A stretch of 9,018 bases of DNA from Candidatus Competibacteraceae bacterium (GTDB lineage Bacteria > Pseudomonadota > Gammaproteobacteria > Competibacterales > Competibacteraceae): NCBI GenBank assembly GCA_020445045.1, contig JAGRHI010000074.1:264-9281 (forward strand). Reading direction: 5' to 3'. Shown here in pieces: positions 1 to 5,034 of the stretch; position 1 is the stretch's first letter, and each line of letters opens with the position of its first letter. The position numbers and the translations under genes are program-made. The notes under the pieces are model-generated. The model was not told the origin of the DNA and made no database searches. It saw nothing but the letters and a program-made list of their open reading frames with translations.

Positions 1-29
1 ATCGATGCGAACATGCGTGCTCCACGCCC

Positions 30-61
30 GGACATCCTCGGTTGGATGGCCGAGGATGTCC
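30..61 (-). terminator. Strong hairpin downstream of the alcohol dehydrogenase gene
   Basis: A perfect 12-bp inverted repeat (arms 30-41 and 50-61) encloses an 8-base loop at 42-49. It starts 44 bases beyond the TAA stop of the minus-strand dehydrogenase gene, where a transcription terminator or 3'-end stabilising hairpin would sit. Reading along the minus strand there is no T-run after the stem, so it does not fit the classic intrinsic terminator exactly. It could also block an RNase or serve a convergent gene beyond the left edge. The structure is certain and its terminator role is inferred. Confidence 0.6.
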
Positions 62-104
62 AGGTTGCCAGGTGGTCGCGGCGGGGTCTGCGTCGATCAG
101 GTCC

Positions 105-1367
105 TTAGTAGACGCCGACCAGGGAATGACGCACGACGGGCGCCACGGACTCAAAGTTGCATTCGCGGGCGTTGCCCGGTGTCGAACCGTCGCCGAGCAC
201 GTGATGAGTAATCCGCTCGATGTCGCGATCGTCGCCGGCGATCTTCGCGCTACTCGCCTCCGCGTAGCGCCCTTTACCCATCTGTGACTTGGTGTAGGAG
301 CCGACGCTGGTGAAATTGGCGGGAATGTTGACGTCCTTACTCAACCGAATCGCGGCTTCCACGGCGCGTTCGGCGGCGGAAACATCCGATAGACCATCCA
401 CGTTTTCGCCCATCGCCTTGGCGATGTCGCGGAAGCGCTTGTAGCAAGTCGGCATGTTGTATTCCCAGACCCGGGGTAGGGCGATGGCGTTGTTCAAGCC
501 ATGATGGGAATCGTAGAAAGCGCTGACCGCGTGGGAAATGGAGTGGATGATGCCCAGACCGCCGCTGTTGAACGCCTGCGCCGAGATGTAGGAAGCGTAC
601 ATCATGTTGGTACGGGCTTCGAAATTGAGCGGTTCCATGACGGCACGCCGCAGGTTTTGCGCGACCAATTCGATACCCAGCAACGCGCTACCCAGACTCG
701 GCATGAAGTCGATCCGGGAAACATAAGGTTCGGAGGCGTGAGCCAAGACGTCGAAACCACAGAAGGCGGTCAAATCCTGCGGCATGGAGAAGTGCAGGAC
801 CGGATCGTTGATGCTTAGCGTCACCGGGACGTTTTCGTCCATTCCCAGCCACTTGTAGGGAGCTTTTTCCGAGGTAGTGTCGGTGATTACATAGGCCCAA
901 CTGGTCTCGGAACCAGTGCCGGCAGTGGTATTGATGGCGATATGGGGCGGATTGTTGGGGTTGTCGGACTTGTTGAAGCCATCGAATTCGTTGATGTTGC
1001 GACCATCGTGGGAAACCACGATACGCGCGCCCTTAGTGGCGTCGGTCACGCTGCCGCCGCCGACCGAGACGAAGCTATCGCATTTCTCACGGGTATAGAG
1101 GTCGGCGATTTCCATGACGTTGTAGTCCTTGGGATTGGACTCGATCTTGTCATAGACCACCACGTCGATGTCCCGGTATTTGAGTTTGCCGACGATGTCT
1201 TCGACGATGCCGGTACCGCGTAAACCGGAGGTAGCGAGTACGCAACGCCTGAAGCCGAGCTTGTTGGCTTCCACACCGACCATTTCGTAAGCACCCGGAC
1301 CGAGCAGGCCACGAGGAATGCGATGAAATTCTTTGATTGGGAACTGCCAGAGTTTGTGTGCTTCCAC
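105..1367 (-). CDS. Iron-containing alcohol dehydrogenase, NDMA-dependent methanol dehydrogenase group
   Basis: This 420-residue protein belongs to the type III (iron/zinc) alcohol dehydrogenases. The N-terminal segment WQFPIKEFHRIPRGLLG and the block GSETSWAYVITDT resemble the actinobacterial NDMA-dependent methanol dehydrogenases (Mdo/Mno, about 423 residues), which oxidise methanol or other short alcohols with a tightly bound NAD(P). The GGGS nucleotide-binding loop is at 103-106. The four expected metal ligands are present: D206, H210, H275 and H289, with the FucO-like spacing of 4 and 14. The start is GTG at 1367, with AAGAGGA seven bases upstream; the family N-terminus begins here. It is transcribed alone in the window. 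Known family members depend on the redox cofactor mycofactocin, and no mycofactocin gene is visible here. The dehydrogenase call is firm. The methanol/NDMA subgroup rests on remembered similarity, and the natural substrate could be another alcohol. Confidence 0.92.
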   Translation of the reverse strand: MEAHKLWQFPIKEFHRIPRGLLGPGAYEMVGVEANKLGFRRCVLATSGLRGTGIVEDIVGKLKYRDIDVVVYDKIESNPKDYNVMEIADLYTREKCDSFVSVGGGSVTDATKGARIVVSHDGRNINEFDGFNKSDNPNNPPHIAINTTAGTGSETSWAYVITDTTSEKAPYKWLGMDENVPVTLSINDPVLHFSMPQDLTAFCGFDVLAHASEPYVSRIDFMPSLGSALLGIELVAQNLRRAVMEPLNFEARTNMMYASYISAQAFNSGGLGIIHSISHAVSAFYDSHHGLNNAIALPRVWEYNMPTCYKRFRDIAKAMGENVDGLSDVSAAERAVEAAIRLSKDVNIPANFTSVGSYTKSQMGKGRYAEASSAKIAGDDRDIERITHHVLGDGSTPGNARECNFESVAPVVRHSLVGVY

Positions 1368-1398
1368 GGTTCGATCCTCTTTTCCTTTGATGACTATG

Positions 1399-1418
1399 CG
1401 CGGATGTGAAGATCCGCG
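1399..1418 (-). promoter_or_regulatory. Hairpin in the leader of the alcohol dehydrogenase gene
   Basis: A perfect 7-bp GC-rich inverted repeat (CGCGGAT at 1399-1405, ATCCGCG at 1412-1418) with a 6-base loop lies 32-51 bases before the GTG start. It could be an operator dyad or an RNA hairpin that affects translation or stability of the leader. On the plus strand it is followed by a loose T-rich tract, but no plus-strand gene precedes it. The structure is seen directly; its role is not known. Confidence 0.5.
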
Positions 1419-1435
1419 TTATTTTCCCCATTATG

Positions 1436-1457
1436 GATAGGGGGTTGCCTATCAGGC
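1436..1457 (-). promoter_or_regulatory. Two mutually exclusive dyads in the dehydrogenase leader
   Basis: GATAGG at 1436-1441 is the inverse of CCTATC at 1448-1453, with a 6-base loop. The same central bases also form a shorter dyad, GCCT-ATC-AGGC, at 1447-1457. Both cannot form at once, because 1448-1450 are used in each. This is either a compound operator or alternative leader RNA structures. Both stems are short, so chance is possible. Confidence 0.3.
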
Positions 1458-1555
1458 TATTCGATGTGCACTTGCGTAGCGTGGCAATGGTGATTTGGAC
1501 ATGAATGAATCGGTACATTGATCCACGCCTTAACGCTTTATGGCATCTTGGTATT

Positions 1556-1571
1556 GGCAAACAAAATGCCA
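1556..1571 (-). promoter_or_regulatory. Candidate sigma-54 (-24/-12) promoter for the alcohol dehydrogenase
   Basis: On the minus strand the 16 bases from 1571 to 1556 read TGGCA, eight bases, then GCC. They contain the GG-N10-GC core of RpoN promoters with a full TGGCA at -24 and TTGC at -12. Transcription would start near 1545 and give a leader of about 178 bases holding the dyads at 1399-1457. No clear activator-binding pair was found, although the AT-rich repeats directly upstream (1571-1632) could bend DNA. The same bases also form a dyad (TGGCA-N7-TGCCA), so they could be a repressor operator instead. No convincing sigma-70 promoter stands out in the leader. Confidence 0.4.
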
Positions 1572-1632
1572 TAATAAAAACTCTTCGTTATTTTTATTAT
1601 CATATTGTTTTATTTAAAAAAATTTTTATTAT
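1571..1632. repeat. Three copies of a 10-mer in an AT-rich block upstream of the dehydrogenase promoter
   Basis: TTTTTATTAT occurs at 1591-1600 and again at 1623-1632, exactly 32 bases (about three helical turns) apart. Its perfect inverse ATAATAAAAA is at 1571-1580 and makes a 10-bp inverted repeat with a 10-base loop. The block is almost pure A+T inside GC-rich DNA and touches the candidate -24 element. It may be a regulator site, an IHF- or H-NS-type bending region, or a scar at the edge of the pseudogene region. In the whole gap 1368-1693 I see no gene; apart from this block it holds the leader dyads and the candidate promoter. Confidence 0.5.
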
Positions 1633-1693
1633 TTCCACGTCAAGCAAGTCGCTGTTGCAAAGGTGCCGTGAAAAAATCGGGACATACACTGTG

Positions 1694-1852
1694 TCAAACT
1701 GCTCCATCTTTGGGGTTGAGCACCGAAATGTCGCGGGTACGGTAGCGAATCACCGGGAAAGCTTCCTTGGTCAGCGAGGTGATCACGATTTCACCCGGTT
1801 CACCGTCGGGAACCGGCTGACCCGTATTGACATCGACCGCTTCGATCAGGGT
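1694..1852 (-). pseudogene. Phenylacetate-CoA ligase, C-terminal fragment
   Basis: The minus-strand frame from about 1852 to the TGA at 1694 encodes about 52 residues. They carry the family blocks TGQPVPDGEPGEIVITSLTKEA and PVIRYRTRD, the adenylate-forming core of PaaK-type phenylacetate-CoA ligases (normally about 430 residues). PaaK makes phenylacetyl-CoA from phenylacetate, ATP and CoA. The N-terminal three quarters are missing and so is the end: after RTRDISVLNPKDGAV the frame stops, where PaaK should continue for about 100 residues. The upstream edge is fused out of frame to a metallopeptidase fragment near 1850. It is clearly not functional. Which PaaK paralogue it came from cannot be said. 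Confidence 0.75.
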
Positions 1853-2192
1853 CGGCGTAGTCCTCGATCCCGCAAGGTTGGTTCCCCAGGCAGTTGATAT
1901 TCGGGTTGGAAAACTTGCCGACACGTGGGTTGATATAACTCATGATCGTGCCGAAAACGCCTTCGACGCCATGGCCGTAGGCGTAGGGATAAGCGCCCTG
2001 AGCGACGCTGTGGGCGCGATCGTGGTCGCTGCCCATGGCGTGGCCGAGTTCGTGGGCCAAACTGGAGTCGGGGCAGTAGTACAGAGATCCGCCAACATCG
2101 TTGCCATCACCGATCACCGAAAAACCATAGGCCGCGTTCATGGCTTGACCGTTGAAGCCGTTGAGCCAGCTCAACCCACAACCGACATGGTC
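1849..2192 (-). pseudogene. Zinc metallopeptidase fragment (metzincin, reprolysin-like)
   Basis: About 115 residues on the minus strand show the metzincin zinc site HELGHAMGSDHD (HExxHxxGxxHD, starting at 2054) and the Met-turn GTIMSY. The tail SNPNINCLGNQPCGIEDYAD is typical of secreted bacterial reprolysin-like peptidases. The zinc-site residues are intact, but there is no signal peptide, propeptide or N-terminal catalytic half. The frame after residue D of YAD runs at once into phenylacetate-CoA ligase sequence in another phase. A minus-strand open frame extends from 2315 to 1800, but its ends do not resemble the family, so I limit the homologous part to these coordinates. It is best read as a relic. 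A chimeric assembly join is the other explanation. Confidence 0.72.
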
Positions 2193-2194
2193 GG

Positions 2195-2390
2195 TCATGC
2201 GGAACGGACGCAGCAGAGCTCCGCATGGGGAGAGGTTTCGAAGGAAGGCGATGGAACCGCATCGTCGTAAGAGTTGGCCGGCCGCCAGCCAGCTTCGCGC
2301 GTATCGAGCAACCAAGTTCCCGAGTCGTCGCTTTCCACCAAGAACTCGCCGTCAGGAGTCAGGATGCGTCCGAACGAATGTCCCTGATGA
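2195..2390 (-). pseudogene. 3' part of an unrecognised gene cut by the miniature element
   Basis: From the left edge of the Tn3-type element an open minus-strand frame runs to TGA at 2195. It reads HQGHSFGRILTPDGEFLVE, then SDDSGTWLLDTREAGW and SYDDAVPSPSFE, a protein-like sequence rich in G, D and E with no start of its own. If the element (2391-2572) is removed exactly, this frame continues in phase from the small gene that begins at 2766. The last dozen codons look unlike the rest and overlap the edge of the metallopeptidase fragment, so the true end is probably lost near 2200-2240. I do not recognise the family. Confidence 0.45.
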
Positions 2391-2428
2391 GGGGTCTGAA
2401 GTCCAATCGACCGAAAACGTACGCTAAG
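2391..2428 (+). repeat. Left 38-bp terminal inverted repeat of the Tn3-type element
   Basis: It begins GGGGTCTGAAGTCCAA and ends ACGTACGCTAAG. It matches the inverse of 2535-2572 at 31 of 38 bases. The seven differences are at positions 6, 17, 18, 20, 21, 23 and 24 counted from the outer end. The outer and inner ends, where the transposase binds and cuts, are the best conserved. Confidence 0.88.
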
Positions 2429-2448
2429 GAAAATTTAGCGCCTCTAAC

Positions 2449-2473
2449 CGTCTAAAAAATCGATTTGTAGACA
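2449..2473. promoter_or_regulatory. Resolvase-subsite-like dyad, 25 bp
   Basis: GTCTA at 2450-2454 and its inverse TAGAC at 2468-2472 mark the ends of a 25-bp AT-centred segment. In size and end sequence it recalls subsite III of Tn3/gamma-delta res regions. A third dyad, AGACAT-AG-ATGTCT, overlaps its right end (2469-2482). This is inferred from shape only. Confidence 0.35.
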
Positions 2474-2499
2474 TAGATGTCTTTCACGCTGAAATTTGG

Positions 2500-2527
2500 T
2501 GTCCACAAAGTTTTGATATATTAGACA
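2500..2527. promoter_or_regulatory. Resolvase crossover-site-like dyad, 28 bp
   Basis: TGTC at 2500-2503 and GACA at 2524-2527 end a segment of exactly 28 bp, the length of subsite I of Tn3/gamma-delta res. The right half-site read inward, TGTCTAATATAT, is close to the gamma-delta half-site beginning TGTCTGATAA. The dyad extends to GGTGTC/GACACC (2498-2503 and 2524-2529). If real, the element carries part of a res site as well as its ends. A clear 34-bp subsite II is not visible in the 26 bp between the two dyads. Confidence 0.4.
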
Positions 2528-2534
2528 CCTACGG

Positions 2535-2572
2535 CTTAGCGTACGTTTCTGTACCGTTGGACTTCAAACCCC
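2535..2572 (-). repeat. Right 38-bp terminal inverted repeat of the Tn3-type element
   Basis: Read on the minus strand it begins GGGGTTTGAAGTCCAA and ends ACGTACGCTAAG, pairing with 2391-2428. Its first 32 bases supply the last codons and the TAA stop (2536-2538) of the truncated minus-strand reading frame that starts at 2766. Confidence 0.88.
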
Positions 2573-2766
2573 TTTATCCGCACTGGGTAGCGGCCCGCTG
2601 GCATCGCCGCCACCGTGCCCCGGCGTTGGGTCGGACCATCATCCGGCACGAACAACTCCGGTACGTCCCGCGTGGTAATGATCGCCGCTTCATCCGTCAG
2701 GTAGCCGTCCGCGGCAAGGCTGGACGGTATCGGCAAAATGGCCAACTGGATGTTTGGATACAGCAT
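2536..2766 (-). pseudogene. Small unrecognised gene truncated by the Tn3-type element
   Basis: An ATG at 2766, six bases after the TGA of the KfrA-like gene, opens a frame of 76 residues (MLYPNIQLAILPIPSSLAA at the start). Only the first 64 codons are original. The last residues, GFEVQRYRNVR, and the stop are encoded by the terminal repeat of the inserted element. The close spacing to the KfrA-like gene suggests an operon with coupled translation. No signal peptide or known motif is seen. Precise removal of the element joins this frame in phase with the open frame at 2390-2195, giving a product of over 110 residues, so this is probably the front of a broken gene. The family is unknown to me. 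Confidence 0.5.
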
Positions 2767-2772
2767 AGGGAG

Positions 2773-3801
2773 TCACCCCGATTTGGGGAGAATTTTGGGG
2801 TCAGGTGGCGCGGGGCGGCTCATTTCGAAGGATTGCCGCAAGCGGTTTTGCGCGTCCAGCGCCGCCCTTAACTCGTTACGCAAGGCGTCGGTGGCGCGTG
2901 CCATGTCACCGTAGCGGTTTTCGGCGGTGGCCAGAGCGGCGCGAGCCTGTCGCAACTCGGTATCCCGCACTCGCAGGCGTTCCTCGGCGGTAGCCAGCAC
3001 GGTGCGAGTCTCGATATTTTCCCGGCGTTGGGCTTCCTGTTGCATGCGCCAGCCCGCTTCCCGGTTTTTCCATTCCTGGCGTTCGGCCGCGAAGGTCTGA
3101 CGCTCAACCGCCTGTTCGGCCCGATCCTGATCGAGCAGATGCATTAATCGGGTTTCGTTGGCTTCGGCGCGCTGGCGTTCGTCGTCGATACGTTGTTGGG
3201 CCTGCGCCTGTTGGTTGCTCATGTCGGCCCGCAATTGTTGCAAGACGGTTTCCAGCCGCGTGACCCGTGCTTCGGTCTCGGCTCGGATTTGCGCGCTGGC
3301 GTCGATCGCGGCCTGTGTGCGTTGTTCGGCGACATCGATCGCGATTTCCGCCGCCGCGCGACGTTCTTGCGCCACCAGCAACTGATCGGCAAGTTGGCGC
3401 GCGGATAGGGTGACGGCATCGAGTTGACGGCTCAAATCATCGGCGGTGGTCTGGGCTTGCCGTTCGCCGGCGACGGCGGCGTCGCGAGCCTGTTCGGCGG
3501 CGGCCACGGTTTGAGCCGCCGCCGCGCGTTGTTCTTCGAAGGCCGCCTCGGCTTGGTGTACCGCGATTTTCCAAAACGATTCCAGGGCCGTCATCACGGT
3601 TTCTGGGATAGCGGGCGGCAGGATTGCCTTGGGCGACTCGGCCAGTTGCTGCTGCCAATGTTTCAGGTGCTCGCTGATCGTGGTGTTACTACCGGTGCCA
3701 AGCAATTCGCGTACACGTTGAATGGTGGGGTTGAGACCGCGACCGAGCAGGGTTTCGGCGGCTTCTTGGACGTCTTCGTAACGGATTCCAGAACGAGCCA
3801 T
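2773..3801 (-). CDS. KfrA-like DNA-binding coiled-coil protein
   Basis: This 342-residue protein has two parts. The first 50-110 residues, starting MARSGIRYEDVQEAAETLL, match the KfrA N-terminal DNA-binding domain, with a helix-turn-helix near residues 23-49 (LNPTIQRVRELLGTGSNTTI). Residues about 75-330 are a long coiled coil rich in A, E, Q and R. KfrA of IncP plasmids binds its own promoter and helps plasmid maintenance. The Tn4651 cointegrate-resolution protein TnpT is, as I recall, of similar build. I chose ATG at 3801 because the family N-terminus begins there, with GGAG ten bases upstream. A GTG at 3825 would add eight residues. A small interrupted gene follows six bases after the stop. 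Autoregulation through the dyads upstream (3885-3951) is plausible. KfrA or TnpT function is inferred from architecture, since coiled coils inflate similarity. Confidence 0.87.
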   Translation of the reverse strand: MARSGIRYEDVQEAAETLLGRGLNPTIQRVRELLGTGSNTTISEHLKHWQQQLAESPKAILPPAIPETVMTALESFWKIAVHQAEAAFEEQRAAAAQTVAAAEQARDAAVAGERQAQTTADDLSRQLDAVTLSARQLADQLLVAQERRAAAEIAIDVAEQRTQAAIDASAQIRAETEARVTRLETVLQQLRADMSNQQAQAQQRIDDERQRAEANETRLMHLLDQDRAEQAVERQTFAAERQEWKNREAGWRMQQEAQRRENIETRTVLATAEERLRVRDTELRQARAALATAENRYGDMARATDALRNELRAALDAQNRLRQSFEMSRPAPPDPKILPKSG

Positions 3802-3884
3802 AGGGGAGAAACTCCATGGGATCACATTTTGTGAATGATTACATGATACGTATTTTACAGCAACATATAGGGCGAAAATTCAAG

Positions 3885-3951
3885 ATTATCCCCATTATCA
3901 TGAATTATCAAAACATGCGAAAATGTTCAATTTTTATTTACTATTGATAAT
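3885..3951. promoter_or_regulatory. ATTATC iteron-like repeats in the AT-rich divergent intergenic region
   Basis: The gap between the minus-strand KfrA-like gene and the plus-strand yeiH-like gene (3802-4026) is AT-rich. ATTATC occurs as direct repeats at 3885, 3894 and 3904 (steps of 9 and 10 bases) and once inverted at 3946-3951. A 5-bp dyad AACAT-N6-ATGTT lies between them at 3912-3927, and TATTTA-N10-TAAATA at 3935-3956. A helically phased set like this suits a regulator operator, most simply autoregulation by the KfrA-like protein. TTGATA at 3944-3949 could be a weak -35 for yeiH, with ATTAAA at 3967-3972 as -10 (17-base spacing). Confidence 0.45.
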
Positions 3952-4026
3952 AAATATTCAAATATCATTAAATTAATGGGTTCCTCACAATGGTTGCGCC
4001 ATCGTTCATCGTCTAGGGAGTCAACC

Positions 4027-5034
4027 ATGAGGTACATCGTTCTGCCCGGATTGGCGCTGCCGCTGTTCATCGCGCTGGCGGCAACCGGCCTTGCCAATAC
4101 CGCCTGGATGCAACATTACCAATTGTCATCGTTAACCCTGGCTATCCTGCTGGGCATGGCGGCGGGCAATCTAGGACAAAGGTTCATTCCTGTTTCCTGG
4201 AAGCCGGGCATCCACTTCGCCCAAAATCGTTTGCTGCGGCTCGGCATCATTTTTTACGGATTCCGGCTTTCCTTTCAGCAGGTCGCCGACGTCGGCTTGA
4301 CGGGTCTATTGACGGACCTTGCCGTCATTACAAGCACCTTCGTTGGTGGCTATCTGATTGGTACCCGCTGGCTGAAAATTGACCGGGAAACCGCGATGCT
4401 CACGGCCGTCGGCGCTTCCATTTGCGGAGCGGCGGCGGTGTTGGCCACCGAACCGGTGGTTCGTGGCAAACCGCATCAAACCGCCATGGCTGTGGCGACC
4501 GTGGTGCTATTCGGTACGCTGGGGATGTTTCTTTACCCGTTGCTACAAGGGATGCTGCATTGGCCGGACCGCTTGATGGGCATCTACACTGGCGCCACCA
4601 TCCACGAGGTCGCGCAAGTGGTCGCCGCCGGCAACGCCATGAATGGCGCCGTGGTCGGCGCCGCCGTCATCACCAAGTTGACCCGAGTGATGATGCTGGC
4701 GCCATTCCTGGTCGTGCTCAGCCTATTCCTGCAACGTCACCATCCCGGACAGGAAGGACGCCCCGCCATCACCATCCCATGGTTTGCCCTACTCTTCGTG
4801 GTCATGGTCGGGGTGAATTCCCTCGCGGTGGTCCCGGCGGGGATGGTGCCTGTCATTAACAGCTTCGATGGTTTTGTGCTGACCATGGCGATGGCGGCGC
4901 TGGGCCTGGAAAGCCATATCGGTAAACTGCGCGGCGTGGGACCCCGTCCGCTGCTACTGGCATTGCTATTGTTTGGCTGGCTGGTGATCGGCGGTGTCGG
5001 CCTGACCCAGACGATCAACGCGCTGGTAGGTTGA
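4027..5034 (+). CDS. yeiH: YeiH-family membrane protein (putative sulfate/sulfite-linked transporter, UPF0324)
   Basis: A 335-residue integral membrane protein of the YeiH/UPF0324 (putative sulfate exporter) family, of usual family length. About ten hydrophobic segments alternate with short loops. Family signatures are AVGASICGAAAVLATEPVV (128-145), GIYTGATIHEVAQVVAAGNAM (185-205) and the block VITKLTRVMMLAP (214-226). The start ATG at 4027 has AGGGAG six bases upstream. A longer frame from 3976 begins in AT-rich DNA without a ribosome site and adds a non-hydrophobic, non-family leader. The substrate is not proven for the family; in enterics yeiH is tied to sulfite/sulfate handling under YeiE. 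Here a YeiE-like gene faces it and overlaps its 3' end by 20 bp, whereas in E. coli the two are divergent. Confidence 0.94.
   Translation: MRYIVLPGLALPLFIALAATGLANTAWMQHYQLSSLTLAILLGMAAGNLGQRFIPVSWKPGIHFAQNRLLRLGIIFYGFRLSFQQVADVGLTGLLTDLAVITSTFVGGYLIGTRWLKIDRETAMLTAVGASICGAAAVLATEPVVRGKPHQTAMAVATVVLFGTLGMFLYPLLQGMLHWPDRLMGIYTGATIHEVAQVVAAGNAMNGAVVGAAVITKLTRVMMLAPFLVVLSLFLQRHHPGQEGRPAITIPWFALLFVVMVGVNSLAVVPAGMVPVINSFDGFVLTMAMAALGLESHIGKLRGVGPRPLLLALLLFGWLVIGGVGLTQTINALVG

Larger units (their letters stand above)
2391..2572. mobile_element. 182-bp Tn3-family miniature inverted-repeat element (TIME-like)
   Basis: The element is bounded by 38-bp imperfect terminal inverted repeats (31 of 38 positions match). 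They start with GGGG and end inward with TAAG, the hallmark of Tn3-family ends. The left end matches the Tn3 repeat, as I remember it, at about 29 of 38 positions, including GGGGTCTGA and CGAAAAC. The 106-bp core has no coding capacity and is AT-rich, with dyads resembling resolvase binding sites. This fits the Tn3-derived miniature elements (TIMEs) that a full-length relative moves in trans. No transposase is in the window. The 5-bp flanks are GATGA on the left and TTTAT on the right, so the expected 5-bp target duplication is absent. Confidence 0.85.

Noticed and set aside
1399..1430. Plus-strand intrinsic terminator (stem followed by a T-rich tract)
   Set aside because: No plus-strand gene lies upstream and the T tract is broken; it is better viewed as a dyad in the minus-strand leader.
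1150..1572. 140-codon minus-strand frame overlapping the dehydrogenase and its promoter region
   Set aside because: It is out of phase with the clear dehydrogenase frame, arginine- and serine-rich in shadow style, and has no recognisable motif.
1505..1897. 130-codon plus-strand frame across the AT-rich block and ligase fragment
   Set aside because: It runs antisense through recognisable ligase sequence, its middle is encoded by low-complexity A+T, and it has no good ribosome site.
3424..3834. 136-codon plus-strand frame opposite the KfrA-like gene
   Set aside because: It is a shadow of a GC-rich alanine/glutamine coiled coil; the opposite strand has the conserved KfrA N-terminus.
3886..3894. 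DnaA box (TTATCCCCA)
   Set aside because: It is one base off the consensus and alone; the ATTATC repeat set explains these bases better and no origin features accompany it.
4422..4859. 145-codon plus-strand frame inside yeiH
   Set aside because: It is rich in R, H and G and out of phase with the conserved membrane-protein signatures.
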